Of a stretch of DNA of 64,000 nucleotides, positions 22,101 through 34,313 are shown piece after piece. Source of the stretch: Parascedosporium putredinis. Its lineage: Eukaryota; Ascomycota; Sordariomycetes; Microascales; Microascaceae. The stretch is taken from assembly GCA_949357655.1 (NCBI GenBank), contig CASHTG010000015.1:1364001-1428000 (forward strand). Reading direction: 5' to 3'. Each line of letters begins with the position of its first letter. The stretch's first letter is position 1. Under the pieces are notes generated by a model. That model was not told the origin of the DNA. It searched no databases and worked only from the letters and a program-made list of their open reading frames with translations. Position numbers and translations under genes: made by a program.

Positions 22101-22713
22101 AGATCCGAATCCATATGCCCTTTCGCAGTGGTTTGCCACAAGCGGCAAGTCACTCAACGACTTGTCTAATTTCTTGTCTTGCCTAGGCCCCCGCACTCTC
22201 GCCTCGCTAGCCGTCCGTCCTTTTTAAGTATGGAGACTCGCCGCACTCTGTCGCATCGGGGCCCGAGATGTACGTGGGAGGAGAGTGCGCGAGAGTGTCG
22301 TTTTCTTCCATTCATTCCTTATTCCCTCTTCTCTTCTTCGTATGCTCGTGCAGTGATCTTGTTGCTTCGAGCCCGTCATTCCTTTCAACAAATCCCGTTC
22401 CTGTCCTTTCCGCTGAGCGCTCTCGCCAACCCCTTGGCCATACGACCCGAGCTCCTTTGGAATCCCGTAACAGCCTAGTTCGTTTTCCTCCCGGTTGGCG
22501 AGCTGGTCCGCCAACGCCCCGGACGCTTTCCCGATACTCGACCGTCTCCCGACCGAAACACTCTTCACCGAAGGCAGGATACCAAGGTCAGGCTCGCTGT
22601 CAGACCTGTGGAAGTCAGCCTCGTAGTCTAGCCCAGGGAAGCAAAGAGCGGCCAACAATCTCTTCCTACGCCAACATTCATATATTCCAGCACTCGCCGC
22701 TTGCTCGTTCACC
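19196..22713. other. 3.5 kb gene-poor interval before the chitinase
   Basis: No gene could be supported. The longest ATG-started frame is 20694-21176 (160 codons, Ser/Arg/Thr-rich, no domain) and remains doubtful. The interval contains a short (TA)n at 19618-19628, an A run at 21643-21655, and two related C-rich/CT-rich blocks (about 21775-21815 and 22000-22035). The part from about 22200 to 22713 should be the chitinase promoter and leader. Confidence 0.45.
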
Positions 22714-24225
22714 ATGAGGCTCTCGTGGGCCTCGGCCGCCCTGGCGCTTGTGTGCGGAAGCGCTAGTGCTATTCCTGCGGCGAGCCAGAACGACGCGCTC
22801 GCTGCGATCGCAGACGTTCCTCTCAATTCTACAATCCGACCTTCGAGCGACAGCGGCCGCGTCCATACGTTTTCAACGGCTGTAACTGGGACTTATAAGA
22901 ACAATCTTTACTTCACGAATTGGTAGGGCATCCTATAAAAGGGAGGCGGAGGACGAGGGAGGCGGAGGCGGGAATGCAACCTCGCTGCTTATCTCTATTG
23001 CTAACCGCCGCTCTGAGCAGGGGTATCTACGGAGCCAACTTCCAACCTCAAGACATTCCGGCCGGAGAAATCACCCACGTTCTCTACTCTTTGCTGATAT
23101 CGCCGCCGATGGCACAGTGTAAGTGGCTTACCATTGTCTCTTCTTGAGGTCCTGCCAGCCTCTCTGCACGTGTGGCTAACAGATGGCTGGGGTCAGTATA
23201 TCCTCGGATCCGTGGGCCGACACGGACAAGCACTACGATACGGATGCGTGGGAGGACGGCAACAATGTCTATGGATGCGTGAAGCAGCTTTACTTGCACA
23301 AAAGAAGCACCGAAATTTAAAGGTCCTTCTCTCAATCGGCGGGTGGACCTATTCGCCTAAATTCCCGCCCATCGCAGCGACGGAAGAAGGGCGACGAAAG
23401 TTTGCTTCAAGCGCCGTCAGGCTCGTGGCTGACTGGGGATTCGACGGCTTGGATATCGATTGGGAGTATCCGCAAGATGCGGTCGAGGCGGAGAACCTTG
23501 TGAAGCTGCTGCAAACCTGCCGTGAAGCTCTCGATGCGTACTCGGCCGAGCACGCGGGCGGATATCACTTCCTCATCACTGTTGCCTGCCCTGCCGGTGC
23601 GCAAAATTACAACACGCTCCTTCTGGAGGCTATGGACCCCCTGCTGGATGCGTGGCACTTGATGGCGTATGACTATGCCGGTGCGTGGGACTCGACAACC
23701 GGACACCAGGCCAATGTGTACCCAGACCCCAACAATGCAGCGGCGACCAAGTTCAGCACCGAGGTAGCCATCAACGCCTACCTCCAGCGCGGCATCCCCG
23801 CGGACAAGCTGATGATGGGAATTCCCCTTTACGGCCGCTCGTTCATGAACACGCAGGGCATGGGCATGCCCTATAGCGGGATCGGCCCCGGGTCCATCGA
23901 GGATGGCATCTGGCTCTACAAGGACCTGCCGCGTCCCGGCGCCCAGGAAGTTTGGGACGATGTCGTCAGCGCGGCCTACAGCTACGACGGGTCAAGCCAA
24001 GAGCTCGTGACCTACGACACGATTACGAGCACGTCACGCAAGGCCGAGTGGTTGATCGAAAAGGGCCTCGGAGGCGCAGTGTTCTGGGAGGCTAGCGGGG
24101 ATCGAAAGGGATCGGATAGCTTGGTTACAACGCTGGCCAACACGATGATTAGCCTCGATGGAAGCCTGAACCTTTTATCATACCCTGATAGCATATACGA
24201 CAATATCAGGAACGGAATGGAATGA
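22714..24225 (+). CDS. Secreted GH18 endochitinase (42-kDa class)
   Basis: Hydrolyses chitin beta-1,4 links with the retaining, substrate-assisted mechanism of family GH18. Exons: 22714-22922, 23021-23118 and 23197-24225. Exon 1 encodes a signal peptide ([19 protein letters not shown]) and a propeptide-like stretch. The catalytic barrel follows: [18 protein letters not shown], then THVLYSFADI, then [11 protein letters not shown], with the diagnostic active site [12 protein letters not shown] (DxxDxDxE), MAYDYAG and [18 protein letters not shown]. It ends YDNIRNGME, typical of the Chit42/Chi46 group with no binding module. Two bases are missing: the T run 23090-23092 (LYS then FADIAADG) and the A run 23300-23303 (YLHK then KKHRNLK). 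The corrected length is 445 residues. Likely roles are wall remodelling, nutrition, or attack on other fungi or insects. Confidence 0.93.
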
Positions 24226-26626
24226 TTGAGCGAGCTTGGACTACGAGTATCAATACGATGGTTGAGGTTGGACTCGTGGCCACGAATTGATACCTAGTCC
24301 CATAGGCTACACGTCGATGGGAGCGAGTAAGGACTGAAAAGGCAAGATATCGGGAGTTTGCATTCTTTTTTTTTTTTTTTTTCTTACGCTCGCATAAAAT
24401 CTTTCTCTGTACATAGATTTTCACCCCTCCCATTCTTTCTTTCTTTTGGGATGTCGGGTCTGGTCTTCTATCTTTCTCGGGAGTTATCTTCTTCTTTCCC
24501 TCGCTTACTTCTTTTCTCCTCACAATCTTCAATGTATGTTGCCCTTGGTTGGATGAGGTCAGATTAACTCTTATCGCAGCCGCAGCAGGTACATCACGAG
24601 CCTGTCTTTCTGCCCTCGTGTTATAAAGATTTTGCCCTTTCACTTCCACCATACGTGCACTTGTGTCGTGCTCAATTGATTTGTAAGTTGGTTCCCATTG
24701 ATGTTAGCACCGTTAAGCTAGCGAGTATCAAGGCAACACTACTAGCATGGCCATGTTTTCTCGTACGTCTTGTCGGCATTCAACCCTGATGGTGGATGTG
24801 ACTGGAAGTCTTCAACGTATGCATACATGGTAACGGTCGCTCCGTCTTGCTTAAGTGCTTCAGGATATAAAAGCCCGAAAAGAAAAGGACAAAAAAGACG
24901 CCCTCTCTCAAAAGTCATCGCACCATTCAAACCTGCGGCGCTTCAGAGTAGTTTACGGAAAGCCCTTAGGGTACGATGAGTTTGGAGAGGAAATTCTGCA
25001 CACTCAATCTCCGTGTTTGTCGAGTGTACACATATACACGGAGCCCGGCCCCTCCTCATAGCGGACACTGTCTTTCCGAAACGGGGCGGGACACGCAAAG
25101 GAGGGGCGTGGGAGCGACGGCGGTTCCATGTAGAAATTGAAGAGGAGGGGGTGTATCTGTACCTGGACTGGACCTGGAGATGGAATCTTTTCTCAAATTA
25201 TCGACGGGTGTGATTTGACAAGCAGAGTCCTTTTTCTGGTCATTTTACGTCTAGTCTTCTCCCCCAACTTTTTGTCTGTGTGGCTAACACTCTAATCCTC
25301 CTTCTCCCTCATGACGACAGAACTGCACATCCATCAACAAGTGGCCTTCGGCAAATCCCTGTCCGATGTTTCGTTTCCGGAGCCGTAACGGGTGGCCTTG
25401 GCCCCATTCTTGTTTTATTCCAATTATCGGTTTTTTTCGAATCTTTCCCTGTTGCTCCTAGCGTGAGATTGGTGCAGCAGAGGGGGACAGGCATGAGAAG
25501 TAGCGTGAAGTGAGAAGACCGCCGATCTCTCGAGGATAATGAGGCGCAGTATGTTGGGTACGGCGCACGGGTATACTATTATTACAAACGGAAGAAACAA
25601 GCCAGGCGAGCCGAAACAGGAAGAGCAGGAGAAACATAGATGGGGCGAGGTCCTCCGGTCGGGAAGTGCTTCGCTCGGCCGGAGAGATGTGCCGATCTCT
25701 TCGGATCGAGCCATGTTCATGGAGGGGACGCGCGTGCGGCTTCGGCAGGGACCTGAAGACGGAACTTGGAGGCGGGAGTGAAGGAAACAGAAGCATGGAC
25801 GGCCTCACCGGGATGTTGAGGCCGACAAAGACTACAGTTCCTGAATATTTTCGAACGAGGAGCCTGAGTGGACAGGCGGCCAGGGACGAACGATAGCGAT
25901 ATTAGAGTATTGTCTACGTTCAGTCCTATCAGTCTTGTCCTATTTCTCCCTTGCTCTCTCTAATTTCCAGACTTGTTAGAGTTGCGCAATACGTTCAAAG
26001 TGAGCCCAAAATCCAAAATTTGTTAAGATAAATCTATTGTTGGGTTTGATTGAAAAGTTTAATTAGATATATAGAAAAAGAAATCCAAAAAGAAAGAAAT
26101 CAGCGCAAGCAGAGACAGGCCGCACATGTTCCCCGGGCCCCCAAGCCCTGGGCAGCCGTTAATCTGTTTACCTTCACGTCCCGAATGCCAGTTGGATCGT
26201 GATACAAGTCATGAGTCTGTCCATACCCCCGAACAATCTTTGGGGTGGATATATCTGTGTTACATTTGGTCCTTCTTTTCTTTCTGACTTGACTTCGTTC
26301 TCCCTACATCTCTGGTAGACCGAGCGACAACTCATAGTGAAACCCGTAATTGACAAGACTTTCTTCGAGCTCCAAATACAAAACGTTGTACAGTGATGGT
26401 GTAAAGAGAAGAAGAAGAAAAAAACAAAAGAAAGAAGTTCCTCCCCACCTTTTCGTCCCCTGCGAGTTTTCCCACCCGGTAAGCGCAAGGGGCGCATTGC
26501 CTGCCTATGGTTGACCAGCGAGGGAGTTTTCTATGTGCGACTGCACAATGACAGCCAAAACGCTGAGCCGGTGCGTCGTTTTTATCGTTTCGGGCTTTGT
26601 GTTTGCGGTCGAGGCCGTCAAGTCCT
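24226..26626. other. Intergenic region between convergent chitinase and wall-protein genes
   Basis: About 2.4 kb with no recognisable gene. It has a 17-T run near its start, a short purine-rich and AT-rich section at 25980-26105, and many short frames without coding character. Both neighbouring genes end here. Confidence 0.5.
24366..24382. repeat. T17 homopolymer
   Basis: Seventeen consecutive T residues about 140 bases after the chitinase stop codon, followed by further T/C-rich sequence. It may lie in the 3' untranslated part of the chitinase gene. Confidence 0.9.
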
Positions 26627-28566
26627 TTACACGACCCAGAGAGCCACAAGAGCCGCGACTCCTCCCACAAGAATTCCGCGCGCAGAAAGGCCGGGGGCGG
26701 CGGCAGTAGCACCATCCGTGGTCTGGGCGGCAGTACCGGCACCGGCTCCGGTGGTCTGGAGGCCGCCAGCGATGCCAGAGGAGACGAAACCAGAGGCGCC
26801 GCCAGCAGGGTTAGTCGCCAACGGGTTACCGGCGGTGTCAACGTTGACGGGGTTGACGGGGGTGGGGATGGATCCGGTAGGAACGGCAATCGCAGTGTCG
26901 GTAAACTGCGAGTTGGGAACAATGGTGGGGGTAACCATGCCCGTACCAGAGAGAAGGCCAGGGCCGTTGGCGGCGGAGATGGGACCGGCAACGGCACCGA
27001 CACCGGCACCGCCGAGGGCAGCATCAACAACGCCCGTGGCACCAGCAGGGAGGGCACCCGCCAGGGCGGGGTCCACTGCGGCGGTAGCACCGGCGGTGGC
27101 CAAGGGGTCGAGAGACACGGCACCGGCGATGGCGGTAGGCGAGTCAAGCACGGGCGTGGCGACGCCGGCGCCCAGGCTGGCAGCACCTCCGATGACCTCG
27201 GCAGAGACGGCGGCGGCATCCGTGGGCACGGCAACGGCGGCTTCGCCAGCATTGATGGTGCTGAAACCACCAATTACAGCGGCGGCGGAGCTGGCGGCCG
27301 GGTCAAGGGCAACAGCGCCGGTCTGGGCAACGCCACCGTCTACGCTAAGGGTGGCAGCGGGAATCTGAGCCTAGAAGAGAAGATCAAAATATGATTAGCG
27401 TTCATGTCGCCTCAATTTCATAAAGGCTGTGGGACCCCGGGGAGGGGGCGGGGAGAAGGGGAGGGAAAACAAGACATACGGGATCAACAGCGACGCTCGA
27501 GGCGACGTCGACGGGGGCGACCTGGGCAGGAATGCCAGGCGCTACAGCTCCGGCGTCGGCAGCAGGGGGGCGGTGGCTTGGGTGCCAGGAGGGTTGACAA
27601 CGCCAGCATTAGGAGCGATGCCCGCGGTGGCGATCTGGCCGGGGTCAGTGACGAAGACGGCCGGGGTTCCGGCAATGGTGGGGGTGGCGACGGGGCGGTT
27701 GGAATCGATGGGGAGGAATCCGTTGGGAACTCCGTCCGTGTTGGCCACGAAGACGCCGCCGTTTCCGGCGTTGCTATTGACACCACCCTGGCCAACGTTC
27801 TGAGTCTGGGTCTCGGTGGGCTCGACAGCCGCCGAAACGCGACCGGCATCTTCGCCGGCAGCGGATTCTTGCGCTTCGGCAGCTTGGCCCTGGTTGCCAC
27901 CTTGCTGCTGCTGCTGGTTACCTCGGCCACCTCCACCCTGCTGCTGTTGCTGCTGCTGATTAGCGCCGTTCTGGCCCTGCTGCTGCTGCTGGTTCCCACG
28001 GCCGCCGCCCTGCTGCTGGTTGCCGCCTTGCTGTTGGTTGCCACCCTGCTGCTGATTGCCACCCTGCTGCTGGTTGCCGCGGCCACCTTGTTGCTCGGAA
28101 GCGCCGCCGGCAGCAACGGTGAAAGGCTGGGATGTGACGGACTTGTTCTCGGCATCGGTGATGGTGAGTTCGAGCTGGTCGAATTGGGCAAGCGAGGCGT
28201 CGGGGGTGAACGCGCTGGAGCCGGAGTTGTCGATGCCAGCTTAAGACACACATATGTTAGCACCGTGGTTGGGAGAGAGCCAACCCGAAGAGAGATAGAG
28301 GGGGTAATGAGAAAGAACGGGGAAATGTCCAAAATTGTCAAGATGGGATCGAAGCGGCATCTTCACTTACAAGCTACAACCTGGGCAGCACCGGCGTTGC
28401 CAACGGGGCCAACGCTAACATTGATAGGCTCAACCAACCCATCGGTTTCCCATTGGATGTTGAAAGCCTCATCTACGGCCAGAGCCTGGCCGGCGGCGGG
28501 GGCCACGAAGTCGGCGTGGACGAAAGCGATGCTAGAAAGCAGCGCCAAAGTCTGAGAGCTCCTCAT
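26627..28566 (-). CDS. Secreted GPI-anchored wall protein with Gln/Gly repeats
   Basis: Exons 28566-28371, 28239-27480 and 27370-26627. The start gives a signal peptide (MRSSQTLALLSSIAFVHA) followed by DFVAPAAGQALAVDEAFNI and EPINVSVGPVGNAG, which resembles the Kre9/Knh1-like N-terminal domain of Ser/Thr-rich GPI proteins. The middle (about 27890-28110) is a low-complexity block of GNQQQGG units. The last exon is Ala/Gly/Val/Pro-rich with imperfect repeats and ends in a GPI signal: a small-residue region, then ARGILVGGVAALVALWVV. One C is missing (G run 27565-27570 on the plus strand), where APLLPTPEL runs to a stop and the true frame continues AADAGAVAPGIPAQ. The corrected length is 566 residues. 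It is probably cell-wall attached; no enzyme domain is visible. Confidence 0.82.
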
Positions 28567-31500
28567 TTTCGAAAAGGGTGACTGGAAAGTCTGACGAAAG
28601 ATCGGGTATAATCGAAAAAGAGAAACGAAATGGAGAGAAAGGCGACCAGAGCCCAAAAGGGACAGCAAGCTGTCAACGAAGTGAAGATATGACGGTCGGT
28701 GTGTTGATTTTCTCGGCTGTCAATCGGTTACTCGAGGTAGTCCAGACCTTGAGTTCGAAGGAAATAAATGCAAAATAGCCAAGTCGTAAGGAGTGAAAGA
28801 ACTATAAAATAAAAAGACTGACTGGCAGTCGTTGGCAAGATTCAAAACTTGTCCAAGAAGAATCGAAAAGAAGTGAAACCTTCTCGGTAAAGAAAAAGAA
28901 GAAGGAAAGAAAAAAAAGGGAACCAAAGAACTTTGACTAGAAAGAAAGTGCAAGAGGAAAGGAGAAGGAAAAGGGAAGGCGAACAAGAGCCACGAGCACA
29001 ACCCGGGAAGTTGGGATGAGATATATGAGCTGCTTGATGGGCGCAGAGATCCGCGACGGCGCCGGTCTGAGACGACAGGACGGACGTGAGGTAAAGGATA
29101 CATGGCTAGTGCACGCCGTGACAGGTGTGGGGCAAGGAACTTGTGACTCGGGGATGCCAAGGGGGACGAGGCTCTCCTGAGCATTCTACGACTAGGGGGT
29201 GGCAGGGGGTGAGGAATCTCCGCCGCCAGGGGAAACGTCGCCCTGACTCTCCCAGCCAGTCAGGGCGGTGCGCGGCATGTGTCGAAACATCGACAATGGC
29301 TCATGGGGTGATAGTGGGCTCGATCTGCCCAGGCCAGCCCAAGCCCGGTTGAGAGTCCTTGGACAAGTCATGCACCATGGCGGTGCCCCGAAGATCATAT
29401 GGCCAGCCGCGGGCGAAACAGCCGGCAGAACGGTGGCCAAAACCTCGAGAGTCGACGGACGGCGTCTCCAAAAGATCACGACCCAGGAATGGAAAGGATA
29501 GACGCCAACCGTGCGATCCCTGGGCGGGACGAGCAAGGCACGAGGGGCTCGCTTGGTGCTCGCCGTGTAGCAGGTCAATTATATCTCCCAGCATGAACCG
29601 GCAATGAGCGATGGTACATACACATGTGGATGCAGTGGGAAATAGAAACGAAGGATAAAAAGAACTAAACACATATTTGTCGTTGTAGGAGTAGTACATG
29701 TACCGAGGCCGCGCAAGTCCTTGAAGATCCAGCCCTCATTCTCAATGAGACGTAGGGTATTATTACAAGTGGTGACAAGAAACGGTGGAGGAAGGAGAGA
29801 GAGAGGAGGGGGCAAGACTTCGAGGTCACAGCTCGTTCGAGGCTGCCGTTCGTCAAAGGTGCTGAGACAGAGCCTTGTGGCAGATCAAACATGCCGCCCG
29901 AGCTTTGCATTGGGGGACGGGGACTTTTTCAAGTGGTGCTGTTAGCGATCGGCATATCAAATAGGCGGGAGACACTAACAGAAAACCCCTGGTCGCAACG
30001 TTTGAGATGTCCCCGGCTGTTACGGGATAAATCCAGACAAGACAAGGAGCTTGTATCAAAGTTTCTTTCCCGTCCTTGACCCAGCAATTGGAGGCTAGCT
30101 GGGCTGCAGCACGCACAGCAACCACACCATGCAGCCGTCCCTCCACACTCCATTTTGCCCTGTCACGACAGCAACAACAGCAGACGACAAGGAGTGCATC
30201 GAGTCGAAAGGAGCCCCAAGTCACCCCCTATTGACTGACACTGTCGCTTTGTCCCAGTCAATGGACCTGCCCCTTCACTAGGTCCATCACTATGCATCGG
30301 GAATTTTGAGGAAATTTTCTTCAAAGCCCCAACCTCTTCACCATCCAGCTGACCCTTCTTGGCCGGCCTCTCTGACGCGACCCCTTGTTCTAGAATGATG
30401 CTGGCCTGGGCCCGCTACCTAGTGATCCACGGGTAACGCACGACAGACCTCGCCTGGCTAGCCAAGATCCATTGATCCCTTTGGCAAAGCGTACCCCCTC
30501 TCTTCCCACGATCGTGATGCGAGAATGCCAGCGAAAGTCGAGAAGATCAAGATCGCCAATGAGACCGTTGCTACCCATAAGATGGCAAGGTGCGCCCATC
30601 ACCGATCGTGGGGGACATGAGGCCTGGACTGTCTGTGCGGGATGGATGAAGGATCGAACAAAGGAAAGTAGGCGTGGTCGCCGAAAGCGAAAGACCATCC
30701 TAAACCAACTCTGAATGAATGAAGCAATAAGCTTGAATCGTTAGGACGGACCATTTCCTTTTTCTTATCCTTGCTATTTTGGACAAATCCTCAACCCGTT
30801 AGACTCAAACCTAATCCGATCCATGTCGTCTATTTCCGAGGGAAAAATGGAGTCGCGTTTCAGCAAGACGTCGTCTGCCCTGTTTTGAGAACTAGACTGA
30901 CAAGTCACCCCAGGTTCGAACGGGGTCCGCTTCAAATCCAATATGTCAATCGAGCCCCAACTGGGGAGACATCCTGTTCGGAGAACTTTCGCGGTGTCAA
31001 TGTGTCAGGGCTTTGCCCAGTTTGCTCTGTTTCTAATTCCCGAGACATTGACACTTTTAGCAAATATGCATAGACTCTCCAAACTGACGCCTGGCTACCG
31101 TGCTCTCTTTGTCTTGTTCTTTGGGACTAGTCCTAAGCAGGGAGGACGCAGGGACGAGTCTGAGCATAATAGCATTGTGGATGAATTGGTCAACAGGGGT
31201 GGAGACCCCATTCATGCTCCTCTCTCTGTCACAGTGCCCGGGACGAATTGGGCGGTGTCTTAGTCAAGCCGCAACTGCGCCACATACGGGAACGCCACAC
31301 CGGTCGAGTTCACTCTTGCCTGTGAACTTTCAAATGAAGCACATGTCGTAATCATGAGTTCCGATCCAATGACGTCTTTCGCCTCGCCCCTCCATCACCC
31401 ACCATAGATGTCCAAGCAAGCCCAGTACCTATCCCGCGCCATCGTGGCCTCGCCTTGGTGCCAAGTTCTAAGGCGTCTAGGTTGCCTTGGAAATCTCTTT

Positions 31501-31612
31501 TCCTCCTAAACCTCTTCGCATTCATTTCCCTTCTACCTTTCGTTCAATATCTCACCTTGGGCTTCAAATCGAATATCTTCGTCGCACCACGTGTGCTACC
31601 CTGTTGTAGACA
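28567..31612. other. 3.0 kb divergent intergenic region
   Basis: Lies between the divergent wall-protein and J-protein genes and must contain both promoters. The first 450 bases are purine-rich on the plus strand (a CT-rich leader for the minus-strand gene). GATCCATTGATCC is at 30466-30478. None of the short open frames shows a domain or good coding character. Confidence 0.5.
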
Positions 31613-32582
31613 ATGGCTTCACAAGCTCCCCCAATTACTGTAAGTTGCCTCGTTTTCTCGGGGAAGAGTCAGTGGAAAGATCCCCATCAACCCCGTGGCT
31701 AACAACCCCGAGCAGACGCCATCCTCGAGATCTCTGACAAGGCGACCCTCAGCAGATCCGAGATGCATACAAACGGTGAGCAAACTCCCCAGAGGTCCCA
31801 GTTCACCCGAGCAGCAATATACCGACCTAGCATCAAGCCGTAGACTAACAAGCAACGCCTCCTTGACAGAGCCGCTTTAAAGTCACACCCGGATCGCGTT
31901 CCCGATGGTAGCCCCGAGCGCGAGGCTCGCACGAGGAAGTTTCAGCTTATCAACGATGCCTACTACACCCTCTCCGACCCAACTCGCCGCCGCGAATACG
32001 ACATGCAGCGCCGGCGCTTCCTCCAGTTCTTGGGGTGGCGGTGACCCGTTCACCTCTACCGACGAAAACGCCACCGATAACGATAGTGCCGGCGCAGGAA
32101 CGGGCGCTGGTGCAGGGACCGCCCAGAACGCCTACTCGTGGGCGTGGAATTTCTTCACCGGACAGAACAATAACCAAGGCAGGCAGCAAGCCGAGGACCA
32201 ACAGTTTGGGGATGTGTTCGAAGAGATGCTCCGCGAGGAGGGCATGGCGGATCAGAACGGAGCCCCCACTCGTTCCTTTTGGAGCATCATTGGGGGTGTT
32301 AGCGGCGGCGCCCTGGGCTTCATCCTTGCCAACGTCCCGGGGATGGTTGCCGGGGCTGTCGCCGGCAATCGTTTGGGCGCTGTAAGGGACGCCAAGGGAA
32401 TGAGCGTTTATGCCGTTTTCCTGGTAAGCAAACATCGGCCTCTTTACCTCAAACTTATTTAGCAAGCATCATATTCAGCAACAGCCACTAACACGTATGT
32501 CTAGGAATTGCCACAAGACGACCGCGCAAGGCTTCTTAGTCAGTTAGCCGCCAAGGTCTTTAGTCACGCGACCGGCCTCTAG
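31613..32582 (+). CDS. J-domain (DnaJ-like) co-chaperone with a glycine-rich hydrophobic segment
   Basis: Exons about 31613-31639, 31716-31775, 31870-32423 and 32505-32582. The J domain reads ILEISDKATL, then QQIRDAYKR, then AALKSHPDRVPDGSPERE with the HPD triad that stimulates Hsp70 ATPase, then FQLINDAYYTLSDPTRRREY. A Ser/Gly/Ala linker follows, then an aromatic region (AYSWAWNFFTGQ) and a glycine-rich hydrophobic stretch (IIGGVSGGALGFILANVPGM, then VAGAVAGNRLGAVRDAKG), which could insert in a membrane. The last exon is ELPQDDRARLLSQLAAKVF. Bases are missing near 31716, at about 31748-31750 (TLQQ split) and near 32009-32012 (QRR then GASSSSWGGG). About 240 residues. I know this architecture from fungi but not a standard gene name. 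Confidence 0.82.
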
Positions 32583-33156
32583 GCCTGCAGTGCGCCCTGT
32601 CCTGTATTTAAATCGAAGGAGAACGGGTTTCCTTAGATCGGCACCATTCACCATTATGAAGGCTTCAGTTGGGGCAATTTCTTGTCTTTTTCGGGTGGGG
32701 AGGAGATGAGGAGAGCTTGCGCTTTGGATATCTGCTTCATTTTCTATAGTCCCGGGGGAAAGGACGTCTCCCTGGGGCAAACTTTGGCCTGGAGTTCCGG
32801 TATTGTATTTCATACTTAGATAGATGACAAAGAGTAATATCAATCTCTTTTTTCTTGACAGAATCTGCCCCAACCCAACCATCCACTCCTTGAAGGCAAC
32901 CGAGGGGTGCCCCACAGTGTGTGGTAGCGAGGTTAGTTATAATATGCACTGTACAATTCCAACGCCGCTTAGAAATCATGCTCAAGTTGAGTAGTGAAAA
33001 GCACGCAAGGGGATTTCATGGCATGATCTTGGGAGAAGCTTAGAAGCGCGAATAGGAAAAAAATCCAAGGGTGACAATTCGAGAATTCGGGTTTCCACCG
33101 TTCCCTTCCCTCCCAATTCCCATCGAAACTGACCGGCGTTCACTTCAAAAGTCACC
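32583..33156. other. Intergenic region upstream of cox17
   Basis: About 0.6 kb with the J-protein 3' end and the cox17 promoter. No additional gene is seen. Confidence 0.5.
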
Positions 33157-33518
33157 ATGGGCGCGCAAGCTTCTACTATAGGTATTTCCAATCCCTACCT
33201 GGAGCAATCACTAGTACGTACAGGAGCGTCAGACTAACGTCTTGCGCGCAACATCATAGCTCCGGCTCCCGCGCCGATTACCTCTCCGACTGCGAGCACC
33301 GAATCGAAACCCAAGGTACGCTACACCAGAGTTCACAAAAGGACAGACAGGGCCCGAACTAACACAACCGATAACAGCCCTGCTGCGTATGCAAGGACGA
33401 GAAGGCGCGCCGCGACGAGTGCATGCTCATGTCCAAAGCCGCAAATCCCGAAGAGGACTGCAAGTCGACAATACTGCAGTACCGCGCCTGCATGGAGGGA
33501 TTCGGATTCAAGATTTGA
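33157..33518 (+). CDS. cox17: Mitochondrial copper chaperone Cox17
   Basis: Intermembrane-space copper chaperone that delivers Cu(I) to Sco1 and Cox11 for cytochrome c oxidase assembly. Three exons (33157-33181, 33260-33315, 33378-33518) give an uninterrupted 73-residue protein, the normal family size. The N-terminus MGAQASTI leads into a Pro/Ala/Thr linker, then the copper site CCVCKDEKARRDEC. The twin-cysteine helices follow, and the second is CKSTILQYRAC (CX9C). The protein ends MEGFGFKI, close to the family's MKGFGF. The cysteine pattern (CC-x-C plus four helix cysteines) is complete. This gene shows no frame break, so it serves as an internal control for the interrupted genes around it. 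Confidence 0.95.
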
Positions 33519-33729
33519 AATGAACGCGCTTGTCTAAACAAGTGCCTGAAACGATAGGCGGCTGGCTTGTATATTATCTCCCACCACGAATAGATCTCAA
33601 ATAGACTTGACGAACAATCCACTCGACCGGGTTTCGCGATAGTTGGGCTAAGGTTCCCTATCCCGACGTGACACGACTACGAATTCTTGCCCTTAAAGCC
33701 ATAGCCCGAATCCAACCCCATACTGAGGC

Positions 33730-34313
33730 CTAGGTCTGACGCTGTAGGCTAGCACCTGCCTCTTCTCGGGGCTGCTTAAGGTTGAGATCGACGGCCTCTT
33801 GCTTCCTTCCCTCGACCACGATCTTGAGAAGCTGAGTAAAGTGCATGCATTCCTTTTGCAAAACCCTGATCCTTTCCTGTATCTCCTTCTCGATTGTGAT
33901 GAGCTCGGTGACGGCTTCCTTCCACTCAGCCAAGGCGTCCTGCTGAGCCCGGACCCTATCAACTCGACTGTCAGTAGTGGGGACTGAGGAGCCTAAGCCG
34001 CCAAAGAGAATCGGAAATCACTGACATTTCCCGTTGTTTCTCCTGAAACCGAGAGCGAATTCGCTCTTTGGCCCTTTCCAGAGCCTTCACATGCTTGTCG
34101 GCTAGGGCCGCCTGTCGGCGAGCTAGGTTGACACGCAGCTGGCGTGTTCAGTCTCAGCATCCACGACCTCTTCGTACTCAGCCCACTGCCCCCATCCGGC
34201 GCCTCTATATCGCGTACCTCTGACATCTTCTGTTGAGCATTCATGAGAATATCCTCCGGACCCTCGGTCTCATAAGGACTCTCGCGCTTATGCGCCGCTC
34301 GCTTGGTGGGCAT
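33730..34313 (-). CDS. Small coiled-coil protein, unidentified
   Basis: Starts MPTKRAAHKRESPYETEGPE (34313), exon 1 ending SE at 34218 before a GTACGC donor. The next exon gives WAEYEEVVDAETEHA, then LRVNLARRQAALADKHVKAL, ERAKERIRSRFQEKQREM; one base is missing near 34141. After a further intron (acceptor near 33975) comes RVRAQQDALAEWKEAVTELI, EKEIQERIRVLQKECMHF and QLLKIVVEGRKQEAVDL, with a stop at 33730. Almost the whole protein (about 150 residues) is predicted helix with heptad-like hydrophobics. Such small coiled-coil proteins are common in kinetochore, spindle and chromatin complexes, but I cannot assign it. It is convergent with cox17 (211-base gap). Confidence 0.6.

Noticed and set aside
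30905..30925. GGTTCGAAC resembling a tRNA T-loop / B box
   Set aside because: It is followed by GGGG rather than CC, and I found no acceptor stem, D-arm or anticodon arm at the right distance.
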